Below, piece by piece: positions 10,901 through 18,608 of a stretch of 26,161 nucleotides of DNA (the first letter of the stretch is position 1; every line of letters starts with the position of its first letter). This DNA comes from Bremia lactucae. Taxonomy: Eukaryota > Oomycota > Peronosporomycetes > Peronosporales > Peronosporaceae. The stretch spans positions 612,589-638,749 of the forward strand of contig NC_090627.1 in assembly GCF_004359215.1 (NCBI RefSeq). The letters are read 5' to 3'. The notes beneath the pieces are model-generated. The model was given only the letters and a program-made list of their open reading frames with translations, did not search any database and had not been told where the DNA came from. A program made the position numbers and the translations under genes.

Positions 10901-13090
10901 TCGGGATCGTTGTCCGCAAATGTTGCTGTTTACGCTTACAAGTCGTGTGTTCCGTGTCGTTTAGTGCTTTTAAATGAACACCTAATGCTATTTCATTGCT
11001 TGTTCTTAAAGAGATCAGTTGGCGCACCATTGCCAAAAGTTGTGGAGCATTTAGACCTCAACGAGGAGTTTTATGGTCAGCAATTTATTGGTCTGCAGCG
11101 CTTTGGTGCGCTTTTGGTGCCTCAAAATCGCGTGGAGATTGTGACAGATACCCTGACACTGTTTCAAACGAAGTACAATTCATGGCAACAGTCGGGTTTG
11201 CAATCAAATGTTTCATCAACGTCATCGACATCGTCATCATCTTCTATATCGTGGGATCCTACACAATTGAAACGGAAGGAGGAGGAACTTGATTATCTGG
11301 AGCGTGAGCTAATGGAGAATATTTGCTATATGATACTGCATGATATCGAGCAAAATGGCTTGATTATTGGTACGGAAGTTTCATTACTATCGCTGCAGAC
11401 AATTGTATCAAATGTAAAAACATGCTTTGCGATGGACGTTGGCCAGCTAACTGCAAGTAACAATGACGTCCACAGCACTGCATGTCTTGATCTTTGCCAG
11501 CATGTTGCTAGTGTAGACCTCGCTAGTTTGACAATGGAATTAACTCTGCATTTTGACGAGCCTAAGGCCAGCATTGACGAAGTGACGAGTGCGATTGTGC
11601 AGAGGTATCAGTATGCTGTCGATAATTTGATCCTGCGATGCATGGGTGGGGATAATGAAGATTCTTTTACTTGGATGGAAGAGCTCATTTGGTCGTGGGT
11701 AATGGGTTCATGCGCTCCCTCTAGTGGTCATTTATCTGAGCTCCGAAGCTTTCTAGAAGCTATAAGCAGCTCAAACGCTAGTGCACGCGATTTGTATCAA
11801 CGTGTCGTGAAGATGCTGTCCGAGTCCCCATCTATTCGACTGAAGGAGGTCGGAATACGCCGGCTCAAGGACTTTCAATGTCAAGGTGGTGAAAATGCCA
11901 TCGAAAATACCAGCATTGGGATTGCAGTGCGTCAAGCAATTTTTTCTCAATGGGAAAAAATAACCACAAACTTTGATGAAGATTTTAAATGGGCAGAAGC
12001 TGCAATCTTGAGCCACGTGCTGGTAGACTGTGCTAACATTGACGACGCCACATGGCACTTTGGACTTTATGTGAAAGCCATTTGGTCTACACTACTGGCA
12101 AAATTTCAATTGAATTCGCGTAGAGAGGCGCAGCGCTTGATTACGATGTCAAGCCGCAACATATTCAGTCAGTTTGCTGCCGTTTTTGAGCAGCTCTTAG
12201 CCTTTATTGAAGGATGGTCTAATGATGGCAACCCGAATTCTTTGCCGTTTTCCGAGATGGCAACGACGGTATTAAGTCACCTATTGGTTCGCCACGATTA
12301 TCTTTGTGGACGACGTGACGCCGCGCCATGCAGTGTGTCGACTGAGCATCAAATTGGAATCCAAGCACGTATTCAAGCGCAATTTCAAATAGGCACTGTA
12401 AGTGAAAGGAAAAAGGTAGTGAATGAGGAGACTGCAATGTGGTCAGCTCTCTTTGTACGGGGCGTGTGGGGAACTGGTCTATTAAATTGGTACACCACGG
12501 TTGCTTACACAGCGCTTAGTGGCGAAGAACGAGTTACCGAAGAAGTTATCTTGGCACATTGGGAAGCAAACAATCTGGAGGTGGCACTTCCATTGCTTTT
12601 GATGTGTCCATTCGATGGGCTACGAGAAAAGTATGTCGATCGCACGCTGCCCGTTGTGAGACAATTGCCACAAGGATCTCATAGCTGGTCAACAGCTATG
12701 GAGCTAGCGCTTCTTCGCTTTGACATGGCTATGCTATTGCAGCACAACCTCTATTCGTCAATCGTGGCATTCTTAAAACAGAATTCTAGCACTGCCCCAG
12801 CTCTCTGGACTTCTAGTGGTGCCTATGTCGTTTCTGCGTTAGTGAATCAGTGTGAATTTGCAGCTGCAGGCCGTCTCACTTGTGCTTTGCGTCACACTCA
12901 TCCTTTGCTTTGGGACTTGGAAAATGCTCGTCTAGTACTTGGTAGCTACCTTCGGGAACTTGCCACTTCGCCTGTGCCAAACAGCCACGAATCCTCCCAA
13001 TATCTTGAGTTCGCTCACCTGCAGCACGAGGTGTACAATCAAACATATCGTCGCTTTGCTAATGCGCTTCTTCAAGAAGAGCACGCGTAG
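4910..13090 (+). CDS. NBAS: NBAS/Sec39-like ER vesicle-tethering protein
   Basis: A single intron-free frame of 2726 residues; human NBAS is about 2370. Residues about 80-430 form beta-propeller-like repeats (WTLAWSPDARFLVVSG; HAGITAACYDP; WIRHLALAPNGNFVSMIDDLG; HLVWLTSNLLALFLTDG), matching the NBAS N-terminal domain. From about residue 500 the protein becomes helical with the Sec39-type signature FIQMLMDANKFEDALALVALH. The rest is a long alpha-solenoid with few recognisable motifs and a Ser-rich insert near 2100-2115. NBAS (Sec39/Dsl3 in yeast) is a subunit of the NRZ/Dsl1 complex, which tethers COPI vesicles returning from Golgi to ER. The assignment rests on domain order and size; overall similarity is low outside the first 700 residues. 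The stop lies 66 bp from the end of the convergent EMC8 gene. Confidence 0.8.
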   Translation: MTSEPLLLAARELARGLVASLPVDYEVVASATAATHLAVLLRSRKGPKCVRLGVLKTDEGENSESFELVDIPTTLGISASFTGSNESWTLAWSPDARFLVVSGRVSYTGDESQSALWIFTHREWISSAKVSCSSSVLMRFNLSKLLAAKQWNPATNITHVFFPVHNGSKVFVLSEDGVWLNLSIKVAKLSLALMNAEDIKDTTDFYTVKSVKKLTEWHAGITAACYDPRNSMLVVSGGVQDPSVDLTSNQASSLSVWKIKGEKDNKDVEELLDYTMVVKDCPRHSDQVKTIEGESDTVSLIPKENGSLFGSFKNTLLAPLKMMVGINTTETRCSQGWIRHLALAPNGNFVSMIDDLGRVAIRQIDVCADVLKWQTIDDVSCKTLSLPIKHLVWLTSNLLALFLTDGSVVYASFYANSDEAAASQHISSDNDNERVGLPGRLVLIPVRYHRFTMPAETGKTQTLALVTNEALLRTEHPCTFIAYEFLNIGKLWAVNQIQNFSSKAFIQMLMDANKFEDALALVALHECCENIINADNVHRQIWTKYREQAGRRIDGVEGVLMHHELQNIVLLSTISQENLHYKQRSEFLEALDHLRAISDKRWVIQECLTLIADDSSASMKKILDLAWDAWVTLNGVNDGGAQLLQEKAKLQRFFYRLETLRLFLCEEAGVQPTSLAAAQLFEGTSYALFRALPILSTAKQFALEGRVSALTVLFYRQGWNLLPHWLKILNMISPIVPPSSYTLLLPGIPSQLEDNEEIFLLSRQDDFSTARTADIDLVTPLNFLPENRHQDLTDEELSAFQIVYNMSSEERDSAYCDWFSRRIIELDTHFGQLFFAYELSKLALQCSSGWSSQRAQNSLVKLLRDVERLYKCVYSFHLSASRFLPLNEWSILSLQDQATIVLDMDALYDVKDVPVIIERFDTVFVSQRMDCTFGLDELISGLAQSMALKSSLAGFTFAAQLIRRSNSSIQYENRWIQSDARLIETALSVIYSIDVSDLIGDIPSSVDTDNHMQPHLAFLEQLWIIIQSLPARNELDPPKIAQLQVRVDEAEDLVLAVDVLSKYGIVSTPSSIKSQVANSNSNGVDVNSTIVPLDLLEQMCNFALSGKGLDGSEKENQWLEVFQDALQLQEHAFGDQFSQHMILDVILKHLLVSRSVKSNDVQNLVKYWIALDIEAVDHVITKLMTAIRAALDSIVGYSEDASANAAHETALCCMGIVKQLLSLPVWDTGDRAAADTKQHYEKMLCLETDKAYACELLDLLTYGTVKLSLSQLEAETLKEQNKVRLDAVCQIFVSNPSNYKPSARAREWLAQHHVETLVSDTDEKPLAAIMHLAKLLRVDSYKIVIWMKGAYAALYCMDYNVAHDLTMQVIDGMSHEDKDVGFSGNKVTLLNLVSLVLDLVSATSFKSWSKKRKLCLALFSAATINSSDLFSHQVTDLVLSWLEKIEAMQALMIELGLQESDLEQRRLAEGKGKQSVAVVLLNEVEVVVDLLYQEKNDSHFVIRLLQRGFHLSQVKLNDATEDEKETMSKFVTSFLQQIIQLSVEEIAKLTSLPLISKDGDWQQYMELGASHLMLWSDLCRNDATFKAFCVDIFINPALTISSQSEISDISEGLIRWLHHFFLIQAVQARYATLENNKQSLFARRKRLNVLLSSYGSALRTVNCTDESFDGGLSTVKSEDLELPDIQLLPPSQRSEAHVILADQCHEWLVTQKKSQDLDQMSLFFSTDLDSKRFSNDANYRTETILILATQKESFLLSRQLASKHGIDEYDCVLAYIKHCLLYATGSSRMDRRDQLDQAFMIEETDILEEALQKPNSFGDFLLTRKTVGEPSLYETIDGTDHVGALLILRMVLECSKRLRLNGEVAKEESSQELSILLVSKPIVERITLLFLCLKKLKDIGDSLDDVDAVDLKLIGAASTTTELLTPLGSTRTDPQIIIANRNVAVEAVRPLMTNKTIKLVTKILRKLHRVTPSAMVMIYMNDLLNGIWKEHQSSVDSSGSLSANVAVYAYKSCVPCRLVLLNEHLMLFHCLFLKRSVGAPLPKVVEHLDLNEEFYGQQFIGLQRFGALLVPQNRVEIVTDTLTLFQTKYNSWQQSGLQSNVSSTSSTSSSSSISWDPTQLKRKEEELDYLERELMENICYMILHDIEQNGLIIGTEVSLLSLQTIVSNVKTCFAMDVGQLTASNNDVHSTACLDLCQHVASVDLASLTMELTLHFDEPKASIDEVTSAIVQRYQYAVDNLILRCMGGDNEDSFTWMEELIWSWVMGSCAPSSGHLSELRSFLEAISSSNASARDLYQRVVKMLSESPSIRLKEVGIRRLKDFQCQGGENAIENTSIGIAVRQAIFSQWEKITTNFDEDFKWAEAAILSHVLVDCANIDDATWHFGLYVKAIWSTLLAKFQLNSRREAQRLITMSSRNIFSQFAAVFEQLLAFIEGWSNDGNPNSLPFSEMATTVLSHLLVRHDYLCGRRDAAPCSVSTEHQIGIQARIQAQFQIGTVSERKKVVNEETAMWSALFVRGVWGTGLLNWYTTVAYTALSGEERVTEEVILAHWEANNLEVALPLLLMCPFDGLREKYVDRTLPVVRQLPQGSHSWSTAMELALLRFDMAMLLQHNLYSSIVAFLKQNSSTAPALWTSSGAYVVSALVNQCEFAAAGRLTCALRHTHPLLWDLENARLVLGSYLRELATSPVPNSHESSQYLEFAHLQHEVYNQTYRRFANALLQEEHA

Positions 13091-13156
13091 GTAATCACTA
13101 TACGTAGAACAAGCAACAGCTCTATTTGAATAAATTTACTATCCCCGGGGCTGTAT

Positions 13157-13820
13157 CTATACATGAAGCTTAAGCAACTCGATGACGTGCGGATTCCGCC
13201 AATCCTTGCTAGGATTTTCCATGTGCTCTTCGAAGTCGACTATATCACTTTGAAGTTTCTGCTTCAGTCCTTGCGTAAAAGCCTTGGTCGCACCGTCGGT
13301 CACCTTAAGTCGGTTCTCTGTCTCATTCCATCCTCGCTTTACATCTTTTAACAAAAGTTGCAAACCTGTCTTCGACTCACTACTGAGCTGTTTGCCGTCC
13401 AGCTAACCAAGAATTAACGATAGAATGTCAGGTCAATGTAAATGATCAGTCCTCATGAGCTAGACGCACCATCAATACGCAGGCTCGGAAACAATTCTCA
13501 TGGACTTTGTCTGCAACTTTTTCAGCAAAGTGACTGAGCCCATTACCGGAATCAGATGTAGAGTGTCCACTTCCAGCATAATAAAACCCTATGATTTGCA
13601 GCTTCTGGCTTTGCAGGCAATGGGCATCGACCATAGCGCACGCCACCTCAAGAAGCGGAGCCAGAGGCGCATCGTGGTGGAAGAGGGGTACAGCATCGAG
13701 AATTTCAATTTTATTCTCTGTCACTCGTCCAAGCAGAAGGCCACACACAGTATAGGCGGGATGTTTCGCAGCATGCAGCGTTAGCTTAACATATGCCTGT
13801 GTCGATACCGAGTAGTCCAT
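13157..13820 (-). CDS. EMC8: ER membrane protein complex subunit 8/9
   Basis: Two exons, 13820-13470 and 13402-13157, joined across a 67-bp GT-AG intron, encode 198 residues (human EMC8, 210). Exon 1 carries the MPN-like fold: STQAYVKLTLHAAKHP, VCGLLLGRV, VPLFHHDAPLAPLLEVA and IIGFYYAG. Exon 2 ends VDFEEHMENPSKDWRNP, matching the family's conserved VDFDNHLDD...DWTNP tail. The metal-binding residues of active JAMM proteases are absent, as is usual in this family. I chose the start at 13820 because MDYSVSTQAYVKL aligns with the family start; an upstream in-frame ATG at 13910 would add 30 residues and use up the shared promoter. EMC inserts tail-anchored and multi-pass proteins into the ER membrane. 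Confidence 0.92.
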
Positions 13821-13952
13821 GGATGTTAATGATTTATGTCGAGAGAGAATTGTCATTCTGTTATAGAGAGTTTTGCTCTTCTTAAGAGATATAGCGCTGT
13901 TCTGAGGCACAGGTCAATTTGTGTGGCTCTTGTGTGGCTCCAACCATTGCCG
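13821..13952. promoter_or_regulatory. Divergent intergenic promoter, EMC8 / JMJD6
   Basis: The 132 bp between divergent starts contain a direct repeat of TGTGTGGCTC (13920-13929 and 13931-13940, 11-bp period) immediately upstream of the JMJD6 ATG, and a TCATTCT initiator-like string near 13851 on the plus strand. Oomycete initiators have a TCATTCC-like core, so this is a candidate transcription start; it is unproven. Confidence 0.4.
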
Positions 13953-15312
13953 ATGCCTAGGAAGAAAAAGCTCCAGCGCTCGCCGTCATTCGACTCGTCG
14001 ACTTCATCGACGTCTTCATCGTCTACGACGAACAACTTAGCTGCCGATGATTTGTCAAAAATTCGGCGTTTTCCGCATGTACCAGCTCCAGTCTATCCTC
14101 GAAAGATTGAGCATATCATACATAGCGCGAAGAAAAAACACCGGTCAGGTACCGTGTGGTGTGCTTTGCGTTACAATCTTCACATCTAACATCATGTTGC
14201 TACTAGATCTCACTCCAGATTACTGGAATCGTGAAGGCTTTGCAGGATCGGATGTCTGCGACTTGCCACTGGATGAGTCAAATGCAATCAAGCGTGAACA
14301 TTGCAGCGACTTGAGTGTCGAGAGATTCATTGACGAGTTTGAACTCCCAGCAGTGCCTGTGGTGATCGAAGGCATTCCAGAAAGTGAAAAATGGGGTGCT
14401 TTAAAACATTGGTCGTTTAAAAAGCTGCGAAGAAAATACAAGCGCGTGGAGTTTAAATGTGGCGAGGACGATTACGGCAAATCGATTCGAATGAAGTTAA
14501 AGTACTTTTTAATCTATTTGACATACCAAATCGATGATAGTCCACTATATATTTTTGACAGTTCGTTTGATGACCACGTGGACACCAAATCTTTACTGGA
14601 GGACTACCAGGTTCCGAAATATTTCCCAGAAGATCTGTTCTCCTTGGTGGGCGAGGATCGAAGACCACCGTATCGGTGGTTTCTAATTGGACCTAAACGT
14701 TCAGGCACCACACTGCATATAGATCCGCTTGGTACCAGTGCATGGAATACATTGATTGTTGGACGCAAGCGCTGGATACTTTTTCCCCCGCATTTGCCCA
14801 AGCATATCGTGAATGGAAAAAAACATGTGCGAGGCAACGAAGATGATGAGGCTGTTAATTATTTCATGGATTTGCTGCCGCGAATCAAGCAGGCAAATTC
14901 ATCAAAGAGCTTGCAGTGTATTGAGTTCATGCAGTACCCAGGAGAGACTGTGTTTATTCCCGGTGGCTGGTGGCATGCCGTGTTAAATGTGGAAGACACA
15001 GTAGCAGTTACGCAAAACTTTTGCAGCTCACAGAATTTCCCTGCCGTTTGGCGCAAGACTCGTAAAGGTCGGAAGCGCATGGCGGTAAAATGGCTGAGGA
15101 AGCTGGAATTGCAGTACCCGGAGCTCGCAGTGGTGGCCACGAAGCTTAATCAGAAAGATAAGTACGTTATGTACAGTAAAGAGCAAAAAATCCACACGCA
15201 TGAATTTTCGAAGCAGAGAAAATCGGAGTACCCCGCGAGCATGAATTCTGGGAATCTTCACGAAATGTGCACCTCGGTAAAAAGAAGAAAAAGAAACTTC
15301 GCTGAAGCATAA
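13953..15312 (+). CDS. JMJD6: JMJD6-type JmjC 2-oxoglutarate oxygenase
   Basis: Two exons, 13953-14148 and 14207-15312, with a 58-bp intron, give 433 residues; human JMJD6 has about 403. The split codon yields KKHRSDLTPDYWNREGF across the junction. The JmjC core carries the iron ligands H236 and D238 (LHIDPLGTSAWN) and H322 (PGGWWHAVLN). K253 in GRKRW sits 15 residues after the Asp, as for the 2-oxoglutarate-binding Lys of JMJD6. FKCGEDDYG, DDSPLYIFDSSF and RRPPYRWF are near-identical to the family. The N-terminus is basic with a Ser-rich stretch, and the C-terminus ends in a basic KRRKRN cluster, suggesting a nuclear location. JMJD6 proteins hydroxylate lysines of splicing factors such as U2AF65; reported arginine demethylation is disputed. 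All catalytic residues are present. Confidence 0.95.
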
Positions 15313-15850
15313 ACAATTGGGATTGAGGTGGATGGGTTGAATCAATAGATAGGCGTGCATTCGCTTTAGACATATAAATATCGGAGGAAAGAATAATTGA
15401 TGCTGCATTTATTGAATTACAGAGAAGCATTGTATACCGACAGATTGTTGCTTGGCCACGAAATGAATTGGACATGTGTAAATAGATTGTCAAGGCAACA
15501 ACTTTTCAGAAATCTGGTTGCTTAATTTAGTGCCGCAGATCGCGCAAGTACATCTGCTAGAAGGACTTAAACGTGCCAAAGCGTAACACTTCGATCCGAC
15601 GATCAAGTGTCACAAAATGCCAAATAATTATTTTTATTAAAAGGCACTTTAACGAAGGAGCGGCTGCCTTCGGAGAATGAGCACGAATTCTTCTCTTGAA
15701 AAAGTATGCTTTATATCTCTACATGGCAATTACAATGTACCATTGTCAATCAGCCATGTAGAAAAGCGTGCATAACGCGGTATTAAGGTCAGCGTGAGCA
15801 AGTCATCGATAATAATTTACAAGTGGGCTTGTTAAATTTGGCCTTAAAAT
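15313..15850. other. 538-bp intergenic region with a long hairpin
   Basis: This lies between the convergent ends of the JMJD6 gene and the coiled-coil gene. No credible coding frame or tRNA is visible. The main structure is an imperfect inverted repeat at 15719-15761: CTACATGGC at the left foot, GCCATGTAG at the right foot, and a nested ACAATG/CATTGT stem with a TAC loop, about 18 paired bases in all. The rest is AT-rich and probably 3' untranslated sequence. Confidence 0.6.
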
Positions 15851-16780
15851 TTACTGTCGTTGGGCGTCAACGTGGTGGCTTGTAGGATATTCAGAGTATA
15901 GTACGCGCTGATTCCGCCTTGCTTGCATCATAGCATGAAATTTCGCAATGAGTACCGTCAGTAAAAGAAAGAAGCCCAAAATCACGACTACGGGCAGCAT
16001 CAATTGTCGATAAAGTAGTGCCACTGCATGCAGCAACACATTCTCGGCCAGTCCAAACCAATCAAGCAGGCGCTTTACAGGTGTTACATCTTCCAGGTTT
16101 TTGACCTTTTCGCCATTAGTTGCCAAGGCGGAATTAATCTTTTCGAGCGTTGACTCTTGCTCCTGTTCCAAATTTTGCACCTCCTGATGTAGCCGTTGCA
16201 CTTCCGACAGCTTATCAGAGTTTTCGAGCGCTTGCAACTCCTCTTGCAGCCTCTTTATTTCTTCATTTTCCAGATGCGTTTCTAACGCTCGCCGCTTCTC
16301 GAGCTCTTGCAATATCTCCAGCTCTGCCGTAACTTTTTCTTTAAGCTTATTCTGAGCCTCTACATTAGCCTGACACTCTTTAATTGCTTTTGCGTTTTGC
16401 AACGCTTCTTCCATCTTTTGTGTGGCATCTCTGAGCCCCTGAAGCGTCTTTTTCCAAGTCGCTACATTTTCCAGCGCCAACTGTCGGACCCGATCCACCT
16501 CCTGATGAGCCGTCATAATCTCGTTCTCCACTTCCTCTTGCGCAATAAGTATTTTTGTCCGCGTCTCCAGCATGAACAGCTGTAGCTGCGTGTCTTCTAC
16601 CACGTATAGTTCGGCCGTCTCCTGCGCTGCAACTAGTTGTTGCTCCACACTGGTAAATGTACGCTGGGTTTCTTCCATTTGGGCCGCAAATATTTCATTC
16701 AGTCGATCAGACGTATCCTCGCCGGAGGCACATACTGAGAAGAGTGATAGTATTACGAACACAATTTTGACTCTCGCCAT
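15851..16780 (-). CDS. Secretory-pathway coiled-coil membrane protein of unknown function
   Basis: One exon. I prefer the start at 16780 (309 residues) because MARVKIVFVILSLFSVCASG is then a typical signal peptide; an in-frame ATG at 16807 would add nine residues before it. The mature part from about GEDTSD is a long Glu/Gln/Leu-rich helix, coiled-coil-like over roughly 150 residues (for example EILQELEKRRALETHLENEE). One hydrophobic segment near the C-terminus (RQLMLPVVVILGFFLLLTVLIAKF is its extent in part, about residues 257-280) is followed by a 29-residue basic-then-polar tail. The predicted topology is type I: coiled coil in the ER lumen or outside the cell, short tail in the cytosol. 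No RxLR or other effector motif, no cysteine pattern and no enzyme motif is visible. I do not recognise the family. Confidence 0.75.
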   Translation of the reverse strand: MARVKIVFVILSLFSVCASGEDTSDRLNEIFAAQMEETQRTFTSVEQQLVAAQETAELYVVEDTQLQLFMLETRTKILIAQEEVENEIMTAHQEVDRVRQLALENVATWKKTLQGLRDATQKMEEALQNAKAIKECQANVEAQNKLKEKVTAELEILQELEKRRALETHLENEEIKRLQEELQALENSDKLSEVQRLHQEVQNLEQEQESTLEKINSALATNGEKVKNLEDVTPVKRLLDWFGLAENVLLHAVALLYRQLMLPVVVILGFFLLLTVLIAKFHAMMQARRNQRVLYSEYPTSHHVDAQRQ

Positions 16781-17090
16781 CCAAGTTTTGCAAGTGTCGA
16801 TGATCAAGACAATATTTTCTACGGAGATGAATTAACTTACTATAATGCCCAACAAGAGGTTCAAAGACTAATTTGATTGACTATTTTGGCTCTCACTCGC
16901 GTAGATTTACCATTCAGTTTTGAATTTGAAAGGCATTCCCAAAAAAAGTAGAAAATATGTCACGACCGTAATTTACTAAATTGAATAGTAATGTTTCGTT
17001 ACGCAACTCCTTTCTTCATTGGCGGTAATTTGAGAAGGCACGATTGGCTCAATTATTTGCAATGATTTTTCAAACGTTTGCTTTTGTATC
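16781..17090. promoter_or_regulatory. Divergent intergenic region, coiled-coil gene / Bin3 gene
   Basis: About 310 bp between divergent starts (283 bp if the upstream ATG of the coiled-coil gene is used). It is AT-rich with no open frame of note. It ends in a T-rich stretch just before the Bin3 start at 17091. No specific element was recognised. Confidence 0.35.
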
Positions 17091-18361
17091 ATGTCCAAGT
17101 GCCAGCTTTCGGACGGCGAGACTTCTGTGGCGTCCGTCGCAAATCTTGCTAAGAAGCGCAAGAAGACACATAACGAGGGTGCGGTGCAATCTAACGCATT
17201 GTTCAATATACAGCACAATGAGTCAGTTGGCGAGGGTGCGGTGGAATTAAATGTAAAGCCTAAAAAGCAGCGGAAACGATTCAAAAATGTCCCAAAGCAG
17301 CAACGCGTCGGCAACTTTAGAAGGTGCATTGATGGCTCGTATTCTGATAGCTTTCTTATATGCTGACACATTTTTGAAACCAGCTATTACTCTTATCGGC
17401 TTGGGCAAAAACATCAAGGTGAGCTGGAGGACGATCCACGTCTTGCAGCACTGGATATATCCTGGTTCCAGAATAAGCGTGGGCTCGATGTCGGCTGCAA
17501 CTCTGGCGAACTGACCATTGCGGTTGCTAAAAACCTGGAGCCAAGTTATTTACTGGGTGTCGATATTGACGCGCAGCTTATCAGCAGAGCCAGAGAATAT
17601 TTAAAAGATTTACTTCGACAGGAACATATTGAAAAGGCTTATAAATCTATTTCTGGGAGTGCAAAGCAGGAGGATGAACTAACGAAATGTGTTTCTATCG
17701 CTACAAGTCAAGGAAATGAAACTACCAAAGAAAAAAGCAATAATATCACTTCGACGTTCGCTGACGAAATGCCGATGTCATTTAAGCTGTGGAAACCGCC
17801 GATGCAGATAATTCCGCGTACTATTGGTAAAGCAGTTGTTGGGTACGTTAAAGTATTTTATACGAAACATTTTTTATAGCTAATTGCTTTGTGACGGCTA
17901 AGTGCATCGTTTCCGCTAAATGTGATCTTCAAGCGAGAAGATATAGTAGTCGATAGCCACGCAGGCAAGGACTACGACTTCATCACGTGGTATGACCATA
18001 ATGTTGAGAACGTGTGGTAATTATTATTTTGATCTGTGATTATGCATTCAGCTTTAGCGTATCAAAATGGATTCATCTATTCCATGGCGACGACGGCATT
18101 AAGAAAGTGTTTGGCAAGATTTATAATCTATTAACACCCGGTGGTCGCCTAATTCTTGAGCCGCAACCATGGAAATCATATCACAAGCGCAAGTTTACGT
18201 CAGAGATCACTGCAGCAAATTATTCCAAGATCCAGCTCCGGCCAAAGGACTTCCCTAAGTACCTAATTGAATCAGTAGGCTTCCGTAGTTGTGATTTTCT
18301 AGAGGTCTGCCAAACATCCTCAAAGGGCTTTCGGAGACCAGTCTATCTTGCTCAGAAGTAA
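17091..18361 (+). CDS. MEPCE: Bin3/MEPCE-type RNA 5'-phosphate methyltransferase
   Basis: Four exons: 17091-17323, 17384-17842, 17903-17989 and 18052-18361. Introns are 60, 60 and 62 bp, all GT-AG and phase-consistent. The product is 362 residues. The N-terminal 77 residues are basic (KPKKQRKRFK). Exon 2 carries the SAM-binding motif LDVGCNSGELTIA (from residue 111) and LLGVDIDAQLISRARE. Exons 3-4 give YDFITCFSVSKWIHLFHGDDG, then LTPGGRLILEPQPW (EPQPW 296-300) and SSKGFRRPVYL, which are Bin3-domain hallmarks. Reading through any intron meets stops, so an apparent break of the gene is only splicing. Animal MEPCE places a gamma-methyl cap on 7SK RNA, and BCDIN3D methylates tRNA-His or pre-miRNA ends; the SVSKWIHL and EPQPW motifs favour MEPCE. 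The RNA substrate in this organism is unknown. Confidence 0.92.
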
Positions 18362-18445
18362 GCTACGTCGCAATATACCTACCTATAAAGCCGTATCATT
18401 ACTTACCACTCATTGCTTCGTGCATGCGTCTATTATCGCTTGTTC

Positions 18446-18466
18446 AAGGCTGTTGGCCTTTTTTTT
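18446..18466 (+). terminator. Small hairpin followed by a T8 run
   Basis: AAGGC-TGTTG-GCCTT forms a 5-bp stem whose 3' arm runs into eight T residues (18459-18466). It lies 85 bp after the stop of the Bin3 gene, in the 247 bp between two convergent genes. It resembles an intrinsic or Pol III terminator in shape only; no Pol III gene was found in front of it. It could equally be an incidental feature of the 3' UTR. Confidence 0.25.
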
Positions 18467-18608
18467 AATTAAAATTGATCTATCAGCAATCAGCAGCTTA
18501 AGCAAATAGTATCCCGTAGTACACGCCACCGATCGTTATAATTGAGCTGCAACGTGCTGAAGACGCATAATCAACATCTTCGCTTTCCATCCTTATGCCG
18601 TGCGAAGC

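Noticed and set aside
10996..11292. 98-codon frame inside the NBAS-like gene
   Set aside because: It is an out-of-frame shadow within a continuous 2726-residue protein.
13157..13402. Separate small gene beside EMC8
   Set aside because: It is the second exon of EMC8; its conserved DWRNP motif and the splice phase fit.
13821..13910. Upstream ATG extension of EMC8 by 30 residues
   Set aside because: The family aligns from MDYSVSTQAY, and the extension would occupy the promoter shared with JMJD6.
15851..16780. RxLR or Crinkler effector
   Set aside because: It has a signal peptide but no RxLR, EER or LxLFLAK motif, and it has a C-terminal transmembrane helix.
17091..18361. Apparent frameshifts and stops breaking the Bin3-type gene
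   Set aside because: Three 60-62 bp GT-AG introns in correct phase explain every break; the gene is intact.
18440..18452. tRNA or B-box-like GTTCAAGGC
   Set aside because: There is no matching A box, cloverleaf or acceptor stem around it.
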